Shown here piece by piece: positions 11,501 to 21,625 of a stretch of 64,000 bases of DNA. The position numbers and the translations under genes are program-made. The stretch is from Phaffia rhodozyma (Eukaryota > Basidiomycota > Tremellomycetes > Cystofilobasidiales > Mrakiaceae). The DNA lies in contig JACGZH010000002.1 in assembly GCA_014706385.1 (NCBI GenBank), positions 2,294,001 through 2,358,000 on the forward strand. The letters run 5' to 3'. Position 1 is the stretch's first letter. Every line of letters starts with the position of its first letter. Under the pieces are notes generated by a model. The model searched no databases and had not been told where the DNA came from. It was given only the letters and a program-made list of their open reading frames with translations.

Positions 11501-13589
11501 TCATATTACGGCTACTCACAACTCAACCTGGCATTTCTTATTGGCGATGATGTAGCAATTCGTCTAGCTTATGAACTGAACCTGCATGAGCCTCATGCTA
11601 GGCCTTTGCCCGATGACGAACACGAGATTAGGATGATTTTCGTTCGTTCATCCATCCATCCCTCTTTCTCTTCTACTTGCCATGGTGCTTTTTTCTCATG
11701 AGCCCACTGTGTTTCTTTCTTCTCGTGGTGTATAGGATCGGGAAAGGACGTGGTATCAGATGGCGTGCTTTGATCTGACATCACATATGCAGCATGATCT
11801 GTGAGTCTTTGTTTATCCATATGATTTTTTCCATCTACCTCTATCTCGTTTGCACTCGTACGGAGTTCTCACATCGATCTATGGATTTCCTCTTCATTCT
11901 GTCATATCTATCTCTATTAGTCCTCCAATGATAGACGAGACTCTCACTGGCATGGAAGAGTGGCTCTCTGACGAACCGAGATTCCATAGTCCATTCGACT
12001 CAATGATTGTCGCTTCATATCTACTTTTGAGAAATTTCGTAGGACTCAATAGTCTAAGAAAACAAAAGTATGACGCAGAGGTTACGCTCATCATGTTGGG
12101 TCATTTGAGGGAGAAAGTGTCTATCTTGAAAGAGAAGCTAGGGGACGATAGTATGTCCTCTTTCCTATCATGTTTTCTCTCTATGCGAAGAGGTGAGTAC
12201 TAATTAGATATGTCTGTTTGCCCGGTTCGAATAGCCAAATTCCCTATGCATTCAGCTTGTAGAACCGTCATAATGTTCTATTTTGCGTTAGTCGACCTTC
12301 TTACAATCTTTTTTTCGTTAACCCTCTTGAGGAAGCAGAAAGCCAGATTAGGTGATTGGAACATACTAAACTTTTCTTATGGTTTGTATTTTCACTAAAT
12401 GTATGCACACAGAGTGATCACCCTCGATCTAGACCTATTGAACATATCCTGTGGATTATCCGCGATTCGATTCAACATGTCGACTGGAGGACCTGCGAAT
12501 AAGTCGCTGGCGACATGTTCCATGGATGAAATCGCTTCGTTCACCAGGTGTATCAAATCTTCGTTAGAGTGTTTGAGAAGGATTACGGAGGACATGAAGC
12601 CATTGATTGAATTCAGTCAGGATACGATTGTTATGGCTGCAGTGGGCGCAGTGACTTGGTTAGCCAAAGTGAGTGACTTGTTCTTTTCTTTCCTAGTCGA
12701 TATATATATAGCAAAGCAGAGTGATGCTTGGTGCTGTCGAGATCTCTTTTTAATACCTATTTTTGCTTGGGATTGTGCTTGCAGAACTTTTCAACCCTGC
12801 CTGACAAGTATCGAAACGAAGTGGTAAGTGCAATACATACGCGTTTTTTACAAGTGCGAGAAATTGTTTAAGTGTTCTGATCACGAGCCATTCTAGATTG
12901 GAGCTCTCTACAACGTCCAGAATGTATTCCAACAGGTCTCTAAAGGTATGGTGACATCCGCCTGTTATTCTCTAATCCCTCATGTAGCCACTCACTCTAT
13001 AGCTCGGGACCCTCTGGGAAATGCTCTTTCTCTCTGTCTTTAGACTCGAACGACGCGTACTCCTACCAAGCCGCTTTCTTCCAATCGGTGCTACTTCATT
13101 GTTTCATGTTGACGAAACGAGGATCAATTTCTCGGCCTGATCCGGTTGGACGTGGAATCAATTTGTCATTTACAAATACCCCTCAGAACGGTGGCCCAGT
13201 ACCTCTGCCAGAAGAACAACAGCAACCACAACAGGATCAATCACTCCAGTTATCTTCCGAGCAGCAGCAACCTCAATCAATGCAGTCGCAGCAACTGGAC
13301 ATCATGACGATGAGCAACGACAACCCACCAATATTCATCCCAGATACTTCATTTGGGGTCGGTTGGTCGATGACGGTTCATTCTCTCTTCTTTTCTCTTA
13401 GAACTCTCTGCTCGACCAAGCTAAATGAATGTCTCTTTTGGTCTGTTCTTAATTTTTTTGTGATTCGTCGTGCATCAGCTGGAAAACCCACAGATGTTTG
13501 ACGTTCGAAACAACATGTCGATGGACGACTTGCTTGGCCACTTTAGTGATCTTGCTCCGCCAAGACATGATGTTTGGCCTCCTTCTTAA
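8538..13589 (+). CDS. Zn2Cys6 fungal transcription factor
   Basis: This is a nuclear DNA-binding regulator of the Gal4-like class. The zinc cluster CLACRQTK/VKC...CSRCTRLKYEC has all six cysteines, with a 12-residue loop between Cys3 and Cys4. It is split by an intron at 8742-8918. A long Ser/Pro/Gln/His/Asn-rich region follows (about 9170-10800). Then comes a fungal-specific regulatory domain with SILSFWKP, IRLAYELNLH and ERTWYQMACFDLTSHMQHDL, spread over many exons. The last exon encodes QLENPQMFDVRNN and ends at 13587-13589. The start at 8538 gives a short N-terminus ahead of the cluster. Gln-rich stretches near 13200 suggest activation regions. Target genes cannot be told from sequence. 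The region between 10900 and 11100 and some exon ends are uncertain. Confidence 0.85.
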
Positions 13590-14191
13590 AGGAAAAAAAA
13601 TGTAATTACTGATGTTTTCTGTCTTGTGTAACATGTTCTCTGTTTCCTTTTTTAGGTTTCACTTGGAAGGGAGGTGTTTCCATCTCATTCTGATTGTCCA
13701 TAATGACCAGAAATTGTAAAAAATTGTGTTCTTCATACTTTTCTACTTTATATTCTCTCCCTCTTGATTCAGAGCCCATAGTATGTATACCGCTCTTGTC
13801 TCGAGTCTCTTCTTATAACAAATTAAATCATAGCTTTTCCCTTATGGTATATATATACTGATTGTAGTCCGATAAATGTTTATCGTACTTCTACCAAAGG
13901 GTTTCTTTTCACACAAAAAAAAAGGAAAAAAGAAGGGAAAAAGGGAAAAAGGAAGGGGGGAAGAGGGTTCTCTTCACTTTCTGCAAAGAACGACATGAAA
14001 CAACTGTTCTCGATGATCAAACTGTGTCGATTTCATTATCCCTGTCTTGCTTCTCTTTCGTCTCGATCACTCAACGTCCAAGATCAGCAAGAGTCGGACG
14101 GAGAGAAGGTCTGGTGGAAGAGAATACATCTGTTGCAAATGACCACACACATACACACAATTCAAGTGGCTCTGACTATCCGCGATCGGCC
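13590..14191. other. Convergent 3' region, Zn2Cys6 gene and SEC65
   Basis: About 600 bp are AT-rich, with an A/G-rich run near 13914-13965. No conserved open frame is seen. I read it as the 3' untranslated regions of both genes. Confidence 0.5.
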
Positions 14192-15666
14192 TTATCTTTT
14201 TCCACCTCTCATGATCTTCATCTTCGGTTTCTTTTCCTTTCCTTCCTTCTTCCCATCTCCGCCCAACGAGCTTTCAATCTCTCTGCCAACTGACAGACTC
14301 AATCCTCCATTGGCAGCAGCCGCTTTCTCTGCCTCTACTTTCCTCTTATCTGCCTCTACTTTCTCTCTCTTCAGGATCTGAAGGAAATGTCCTCCAGGAA
14401 TGGTAGGTGAGAACTCGGACACTCGTTCTTCAGCTGGTGGTAAGGGCTTGGGAGGTCTAGCAAGTCCGGTTGGTCGCCTTCGAGGAGGTTTCTGAGTGGA
14501 CGTTGAGGTAGAAGTCGCAGTGGCCTTCTTTCCAGAGACCTTTTGGGTTTTCTTGGGTGTTGAGGTTGATGCATTGGTCGGAGCAGGAGTGGAAGTGGAA
14601 GCAGGAGCAGGAGTGATTGTAGGTTTCGGTTGAGGAACAGAAGAAGGCAATCTAGCCATCTGTCGGGCTACTTCAACATAGAGTTGCTGACCTGCAAGAG
14701 TGGAAGAAACGTTAGAAGGTATACCAAATAAAGGACGGTAAAAGTTTAAATATATGGAACGAACGGGTCTTGATGCGGGGGTGAAGATATCGGCCATCCT
14801 TAAAGTATTCGGTCTTTACACGACCAGGATTAGCCCAATCTTTTGGATGGGTTTTCAATTGCTGTTTGTATCCGATCGATTGAACAATCAGATAATTGAA
14901 TAAACGCATTACACGATTTTAGTTTATCAGGTTAGAAAACGAATCTATCAAGCTGCAGTTAGAAGAAATCCTTATTCGGACAAACCTCGTGAAAGACAGG
15001 AAGATGTAGAGCCTTCAATGCGGCAGCAATGTCTTTGGATACTGGCCACCAAACAGCTAGATCTCTAGGAACTCGTCGACCCCCTTTATTACCATACGCC
15101 CGCTTAGCATCCAAGTAAATCGGGTAAATTGGATGCCATCTAGAAAGGACAATCGATGTAAGTGTAAAGAGAGAAAAAGAGAAAAAGAATTGTGATCAGA
15201 GCTGCGAGTAGAACGCAGAAAAGAAAAGACACTTACTCTTTAAAAGGAGCGGTGTCATCCACATACTGAACACCCGGTGCTTCCGTTTGCCTTTGAAGGA
15301 TGCTCTGATCCTGACCAGCAAGAGCCTGCATCATTGCTTGAAAGTTGGCCATAGGGTTCTCTGCCGCTCCATCATGCTCAGGCGCAGACGCAGGAACAGA
15401 AGATGACGGTGATGAACCTGATGGAGTGATTTCTTCGAGAATCGATCCTTTGTCACCTAGATTAGGAAGAGAGGATGATGGGAGGGGAAGGTCGGTGTCG
15501 TCGTTGCTAATGAGGAGAGTTCCAGCCAAGGTTTTTCATTTTTATTTTTCCCGGGCAACAGCGAAAGCAGAGGAGGTTAGCATGTATGAACAATTACGAG
15601 GCACACACAACAGAACAAAACTCACAACTCCTCAGAAGAGTCGTATTCTTCTATTCTCGCTGCCAT
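14192..15666 (-). CDS. SEC65: Signal recognition particle 19-kDa subunit (SRP19/Sec65)
   Basis: This RNA-binding SRP subunit helps assemble SRP54 on 7SL RNA for protein targeting to the ER. The SRP19 fold is visible as FKEWHPIYPIYLDAKRAYGNKGGRR, then a helix with KDIAAALKALHLPVF, then KDWANPGRVKTEYFKDG and TRQQLYVEVARQMA. The protein has the long fungal extensions: an acidic, Met/Gln-containing N-terminus (ENPMANFQAMMQALAG) and a Pro/Thr/Ser- and Lys-rich C-terminus ending KIMRGGKR. The first exon is short (MAARIEEYDSSEE, start at 15666). It joins to NDDTDLPLPSS across an intron ending TTAG near 15510. It is divergent from SLD5, with only 241 bp between starts. Confidence 0.88.
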
Positions 15667-15907
15667 AATGGTGAGGATCTGTGGGTGTTGAGGTCGAGAG
15701 TGCTGGAAGAAGAGATGAAAGATGAAGGTAGTCTAGGCAAGTCGCCCGGTTAGTCGAGAAGTAGCTAAGTCCCACACCATTCAAATATTTAAGGTTACAT
15801 GATTCATCTAAACGCGTCGTCGCGTCAAACGCGACGCGTCAGAAGTCAAATGAGTTCGTTTCCATACATCCGCCCATCATCTCGTACATCGTATACACTC
15901 TCTCCCA
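15667..15907. promoter_or_regulatory. Divergent promoter of SEC65 and SLD5 with two MCB-like ACGCGT boxes
   Basis: Two ACGCGT hexamers lie at 15812-15817 and 15834-15839. The sequence between them, CGTCGCGT CAA ACGCGACG, is a perfect 8-bp stem with a 3-base loop. ACGCGT is the MluI cell-cycle box bound by MBF at yeast G1/S genes. The boxes are 69-96 bp upstream of the start codon of SLD5, a replication gene. Function is inferred. Confidence 0.6.
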
Positions 15908-17337
15908 ATGAGCTTTAATTACTCGTTCTCTGACCAAAGCAATACAGCTACCCGAGCATCTGCACCTTGGTCGGCTGTTCAGTCAAGATACGACTTGTCT
16001 CCTTCGCCTCCGCCCTTGCCTACTTCGGGAATCGACCTAGATGATTACATGGACTATGACGACAAAAAGCAGGATATACCTATCAACATGAATAACGGAT
16101 TCAACGACGAAGAGGATGATAATGATGAACGAGAAATGGGCGAAGGATCAGACATGAAACGGTTGATGAAGGCTTGGGTGGCAGAAAGATGCGCTCCTGG
16201 GATCTTAAAATGGGAGGACGACTTGGTGGACGGGTTGATGTGGAGGGTAGAGCAGCAGGTCCGTCTCCACGTTTCCACCGCCATTTATGCTCAAAGACGA
16301 TAGAATCTTTGCTAAACAAAAAGGATCGGCACGTCTGAAACGAATGCTGGATGACGATGGGTGAAAACACTTAGAAAGAAATGGTCTCAACACTTCTTTC
16401 AGAGGACTCGACAAGCGAGGAGGAACACTTCAAGTTGATGCTGGTCCAGACCGAGATGGAAAGAGCAAAATTCCTTCTCCGATCGTATCTACGTACACGA
16501 CTATCGAAGGTTCTTCTCCTCCTTCCTCTCCTTCTCTCTTGAGTTTGTTTCTTGCCTTTTTTCCAAACGAACGATCTAACCAGGCCTCAAAACTTTTTGA
16601 ACGTTCCTCTTCTAGATTGAGAAATATGCTCAGATGATTACTATTACACCGACGGTCCAGCCTCTCTTATCCCCACTCGAACTTAAACATGCTCGAAAGT
16701 ATGTCCTCCCGTCTCCTCTTCCTCGCTCTCTCCGGCACAATGCTAGTGGTTATAAACAGCTAAAGTCTCTTTCTTAAAACCCGGTATATCCATCGATGAA
16801 CGAACAAAAGATTCTACGCCCTTGTTGCATCACATTTCAAGCTCTCCGTCCTGGATTCACTACCGGACCGGATGGGAGATTTAGAAGAGGTCCAATCGGA
16901 CGGTCTGAGCATGGGTCTGTCTTTGATCGCTTTATAATACTTTTCTGCTCGCTGATTGATGCTGTCAGTAGGCCAGTGTGATCTGACCCTGACTTGTTTG
17001 TCGTTATAGTTGCCAAACCAAATCCGACGACCGCTGTATTCATCTACTGCAGACGAGATATCGGTCCTCAACGACTTCCCTCGTGCGTCAATCGTTATTC
17101 GCTTCTTTCACTCTTCTCTACTCTTTGACTTCCATGCAGAATTCTATTTCGCTCTCTTTCGAAAAGCTTTGGATCTGACAAACCTGTTTCGCTTTGAACA
17201 CTTGACGATCTTGATGGAATGATGTGAGGGAAAACAAAAGTGGAGAAGAGGCTGATTTTGCCAAAGGAACGACTCATCTCGTTCGATGGTCGATGGTCGA
17301 ACAATGGGTTAAAGATGGTCGGGCTGAATTAATATGA
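15908..17337 (+). CDS. SLD5: GINS complex subunit Sld5
   Basis: This subunit of the GINS tetramer works in the CMG replicative helicase at replication forks. The conserved helical domain shows DMKRLMKAWVAERCAPGILK, then MERAKFLLRSYLRTRLSKIEKYA and LSPLELKHARKFYALVASHF. The C-terminal domain ends with KGTTHLVRWSMVEQWVKDGR and AELI, the usual Sld5 finish. An acidic, Ser/Pro-rich N-terminal extension precedes it. Introns lie after VEQQ, after LRTRLSKI, near ELKHAR, after DGLSM and after QRLPS. The last (GTGCGT to GTGAG, about 17092-17229) is needed because every frame is stopped otherwise. The promoter has twin ACGCGT boxes, in line with cell-cycle control. Confidence 0.88.
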
Positions 17338-17585
17338 TCTTTCTTTCCTCCGTTCTTTCTTTCTCCTCTTGTTTATCATAGTCTTAACTCATATCCGTTG
17401 GACTTTGAACCCTTTCTTGTCCTCTTTACTTTTTTTTCTCTTTCTTTTCTTCGTTCTCTTGTGAATGAGCTGCTGCAAGGGCTACATGGAGAAGAGAGCG
17501 GTCAACTACAAGAAAAAGAAAGAGAACAAAGAGACTCTCCCAACACGACGCCCGACTGGTTGACAAAATCTTCTCCTCGATTCAT

Positions 17586-19083
17586 TCAAGCGCTTATCGA
17601 ACCCAAGTACGATTTTCTGTATGGGTTCTCGTCAACTTCTTCACTTCGGTTGTACGGTGTCCTGAACAAAAGATGAAGTGTGTGGAACAATTTAGAACAG
17701 ACTTCGGTCTACTAAGAGGGAGAGTCTGAGAACGCGAGAACGAAGGTTCGCAAGGAAGAAAAGAGACAAACCATTTAGGCTCATCTTTGAATAGACGCAT
17801 TGCTTTAATTCTGTTGACGATGGTTGGTATTTTTTGACAGCAAAAGAGAACCCCACTCCCTTTGTTAGGAAGAAAATCCAGCAAGAGAAAAGAAAGAAGA
17901 GGAGGGAGAGTGAACTTGCGAATCGTTCAAGTCCAAAGTGAATCCTAAGCCGTATAAAAGACCGAGCATCAATGTAAGTTTAGTCAATCATTCCTTCGGC
18001 ATGAAAGAGGAGAAGAAAAGGAAGAGTCGAAAGCTTTAGTACGCACGGTGGTAGATCTTGATATTGAAAAAGACAGATAGAGAGTCATGTATAGACCGAA
18101 TCGGATGGTCAGTCTTTCTTCCTTCCTCCTTCCTCGCTTATTCCTTGACAGGGCAAAAAGAAAACCAGAGCTCATCAAGAGCGAGAAAACGGCGCTCACC
18201 CCCGGAGGTAAGACCAACAGGTCACCTTGCTCCATCGCAACTCGAATCCACCGCTCCTGTGGCGGTGCTGTCTTCACGTCGAAGTAGCCTGATTCATCGA
18301 TCCCATCATCCGTCGACAAGAAAGAGTTTAAGACTCGGTCAGCGACATTGAAAGGAAAGAAAGAACACTGGATAGTGAAGACTTAAGAGATACGGACCGG
18401 AGCCGTCTAGGATGAATCGAATCTCTTCATCCTCATGAAGATGTTCTTGGAAGAACGACTAGATGTAGCACCCAGCAGAAGGATATATGAGGAAGAGTTT
18501 AGTCGAACCACCCGACCTTATATGTATGAATATCGGGGATGACGAACCTTGATCTTTGACTCGTACAGCTCTCCGAGTCCAGCTTTGGAGACGTTGATGA
18601 CGTCCCTGTTCTTGTAATCCCTCTCCTTCGCAACTCGATCTGATGGCCATTCACACGTGTGCAAGTAATTCACATGACCAAAGAAAGGTAAGATCAAGAA
18701 GTGTAAGCGCTCTTCATCCATGCTCAGGAGTCATGCTTAAGTTCGACCTGCAGCAGGAGACAAACCGATATCAGCCGTCCAGTCCTTCTCTTCTCTGCCG
18801 ACAAGAGGGATAAACTCATGGAAGAGACCGAGCCTTTGAAGCTCGTCAGGAGTAACTTCTTCTCCTGAGTCATGAGGAGCTCGCTGGTCACCCCTATCAT
18901 GAATTGGACGATAAAGACAGAGAGAACAAAGGTCAAGAAGAAAAAAAAAGCAGAACGGTCAGTATGTGAGGCTCTTTACTCATCAAAACGCTTTAAGGAT
19001 CAAGGGCTCGTAGACCAATTTCTGCTAATATCGACGTATGAACTAGAAGCGTACTCAATATTGTCGTAGTAGTAGGCCTTCAT
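17586..19083 (-). CDS. ADI1: Acireductone dioxygenase (methionine salvage, cupin fold)
   Basis: This enzyme converts acireductone and oxygen to the 2-keto acid precursor of methionine (Fe form) in the methylthioadenosine salvage pathway, in cytosol or nucleus. The start MKAYYYDN is at 19083. DYKNRDVINVSKAGLGELYE follows. The metal site FQEHLHEDEEIRFIL is at about 18400-18440, with both His and the Glu ligands present. Then come GYFDVKT, ERWIRVAMEQGDLLVLPPG, IYHRFTLD and SIKAMRLFKDEPKW, ending WTPYNRSEEVDENPYRKS. The exon for IYH is only 10 nt (18047-18056). The next exon (17920-17944) ends at a GC donor (GCAAGT). These two splices restore an uninterrupted match to the family. About eight exons in all. 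Confidence 0.9.
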
Positions 19084-19483
19084 GATGAGATGTCTCGTTG
19101 ATGATTGGGGGTAGGTGAGTGGACGAACGAAACAATTAATTCTAATGTACATGATGACGGATGATGGCGCGAGCGAGCGTCCAATAACCCTAACATTTTG
19201 GTGAGTCACCTTCCGTATCGTTGATGTGTGAGAAAAGGGTATCAACCGTCATGTATATATCAATCTCTAAGATGAGGGGAGAGACAGGAAGAAAGAGAAG
19301 AAGACGATGAGAAAAGGACAAGGATAGAGGTTTTTTCTTCGAGTTTATTGTCTAACATAGAGGAACAAGATTAAGGAAAGACGAAAGAAAAAAATGAGCA
19401 ACAAGACCTATCACCAATCGCGCGCTGCAGAGATTGAAAGAAACGTACCTAAGCTTCAAATAATCCTTTACTGAATTTTTAGC
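19084..19483. promoter_or_regulatory. Intergenic: ADI1 promoter and UAP1 3' region
   Basis: Four hundred bases lie between the stop of UAP1 and the start of ADI1 on the same strand. The stretch nearest UAP1 is purine-rich. No gene, repeat or clear motif is seen. Confidence 0.4.
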
Positions 19484-21092
19484 TCAAGCGAACTGCTTCA
19501 GACGATTCGTATCCAGGCTTTCGATCACGCCTCCTTTGTTAAAGATCACTCCGCTGAGAGCGTCCAGACCCTCACCGGCATAACTGATCAAAGGACTGAT
19601 TTCGACCTCTGCGTTGACGACCCCACCGACAGCCTCGACCCATCGTTTCTGCTGAGCCAACAGATCCCGCCTGCTGGTGACCGCGTTATCCGATGACGTT
19701 CCCGGTCCATTCTTCAAAGGGCTAAACTCCTCGGTTCGTTCAACCTCGAGCACGGCGAGCTCCTTCGTGAACGGGAAGACATCAAACACGAACAACTCGA
19801 GCTTCATCCCGTTTGGCGAAGAAGGCGCGATCTGCTTGCCGCTCTGAAGGTCGACCGTTGGGATTTTCTTTCGAGCGATATGGAACGCCATGAGGTGTTC
19901 GATCGAATGGATCCGGTCGAGAAACTCAGTGGTGTAAAAGTGGTTGACGATGTTGGCCGCTCGGTAGGAAAGCTTTCCGTCCGGATCTCGCTGCTCAGAC
20001 TTTGCTTGTGGAAGCTCGGTATATTCGACCACGCCGAACCGACCACCCTTTCGGGCGACCACACCGACCGACTCGGTTGGCTCCGTCTTGGGCACGACTT
20101 TCGCCCCACATTCGACTTGTTGGTCAATTCCAAAACCGATGAACGTCGGGTCGGCCACTCGGACGAGACAGTTGTCGACTCCGTAGCCGTGAATGTACTT
20201 GATCTTTCGGTCCTTGATGATCGACATGACTGTTCGGTCATCTGTCGGCGAGACCGGTCGGAGGAGAGCAGAGTAGAGACCGCCGTTGCCGTCTGGAGCA
20301 AGGGCTACTTGAGAAGGAGAGGAAAGAAGGATCTTCCCGTCCTCGGTCAAGCAAGGAAGGTAACCTGTCAATGGGTTCGTAGACACATACACACGCAAAA
20401 CAGGGCACAAGAGAAACCGATGAGCCAATCTTCGAGAGATGATCTCGAGTGAAACAGAGACCGTTATGACCACAAAACGTCGCACCTTGCTGGAAGAAGA
20501 TGACGTTCTTCTCTTTCAGCCCAAAGAACGCATTCTTCTTGAAGTAAGCCTCCGTGTCTGGCCTGGTGGCCGCACTAGTCATGACGAACCAAGTGATGAC
20601 CGCTTGCCCACCGGCCAGACTTTCCAACCTTCTGATCCTCTCCGCCTGGAGTTGGAACAACGATTTGCCCGCCGGAAGTCCGATATCGAAACAACCTTTC
20701 GGTGCGGTCGAGCCTAGTCTCGTGCCCTGTCCGCCTGCCATCAACAACACGGCGACTTCTGAACGTTCGATCGCCTTCAGCCCTCTCTCTCTCCAACCGG
20801 CTGTCCGAGCGGGCGAAGCCAAAACAGACGCTACGTTCGCCTCTGGAAGCGGCTCGAAATCATCAGAGGTCGAGTCAGAGGCAGAACCGGTCAAGCTGAC
20901 AGGATCAATGGTGGCTTTGGACTCGGCCTGGAGTGCCTGTGCGTGGATCCGGTTAACTCGCTCTACGTCCAGTTCTTCCAGTTGAGCCAACAGGGCCGTT
21001 TGGTCGGACGGGGAGAGTGTATCGTAGAAAGTAAAGACATGGTCCTGGCCAGCCTTCTGATAAAGATTCCTGAGGGATTCGTATGAAGCCAT
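19484..21092 (-). CDS. UAP1: UDP-N-acetylglucosamine pyrophosphorylase
   Basis: This enzyme makes UDP-GlcNAc from UTP and GlcNAc-1-phosphate in the cytosol, the donor for chitin, N-glycans and GPI anchors. The nucleotide-binding signature LMAGGQGTRLGSTAPKGCFD lies near 20700. WFVMTSAATRPDTEAYFKKN, then YIHGYGVDNCLVRVADPTF and GVVEYTELPQ follow, and ERTEEFSPLKNGPGTSSDNA is the conserved C-terminal loop. The start MASYESLRNLYQKAG at 21092 gives the normal family length. Only one intron is needed (donor GTGCGA at about 20490, acceptor ACAG before YLPCLTEDG). It is unusually intron-poor for this window and uses codons rich in C/G at third positions, as ACL1 does, which fits high expression. Confidence 0.95.
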
Positions 21093-21625
21093 AGCTCACT
21101 GTGTGTGTATGTGGGTAAGTAGTAAGCGAGAGAGAGAGAGATATGGGTACAGAGACTGTGTGTGATGGCGAACAAAGAGTCTGGAATTTGTTTTGTCTGT
21201 TGTGTGTCAAGTAAATGATCCCCAACGCCTGGGCAAATCTGGAGTCACATCTTAGGGATACTATCCAGCCTGGTCACCACGGCCGTTATCCCCACCCAAC
21301 TACTTTCTTGGATTTTCACAAACATCGCAAACAGGAAAAGAGATACCATTCGATCTGCATATCAAAAAGAAAGGATAGACGAGCCTAGACAACAAACGGT
21401 CGGACCCTACAAAATATAAAAGCAGATAAAAGACCCAAGAGAGACAAGGAAAAGCCGGAAGAACAGAGAGATTGAGGAGAGATCTAGACGGTTATACATG
21501 TACGGGTTTCATGGGCTATCATCCATGCGAAAGAAAGAAAAGGAGAAGAAAGAGAAAGGGCAAAGGAAAGAGAAAGAAAAGGAGAAGAGTGTTCACGTGA
21601 CAGACGAAGAGTCGATGGACACAAT
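21093..21625. promoter_or_regulatory. Intergenic: UAP1 promoter and ACL1 3' region
   Basis: The region holds a lone CCCA-N5-TGGG palindrome at 21221-21233 that resembles the array at 8.2-8.4 kb. It also has purine-rich runs (21526-21590) and a CACGTG at about 21594. A GT/CA-rich stretch (near 21100-21175) lies directly upstream of UAP1. No coding sequence is seen. Confidence 0.4.

Noticed and set aside
19880..20452. 190-codon plus-strand frame antisense to UAP1
   Set aside because: Same reason: a codon-bias shadow of a well-conserved enzyme on the minus strand.
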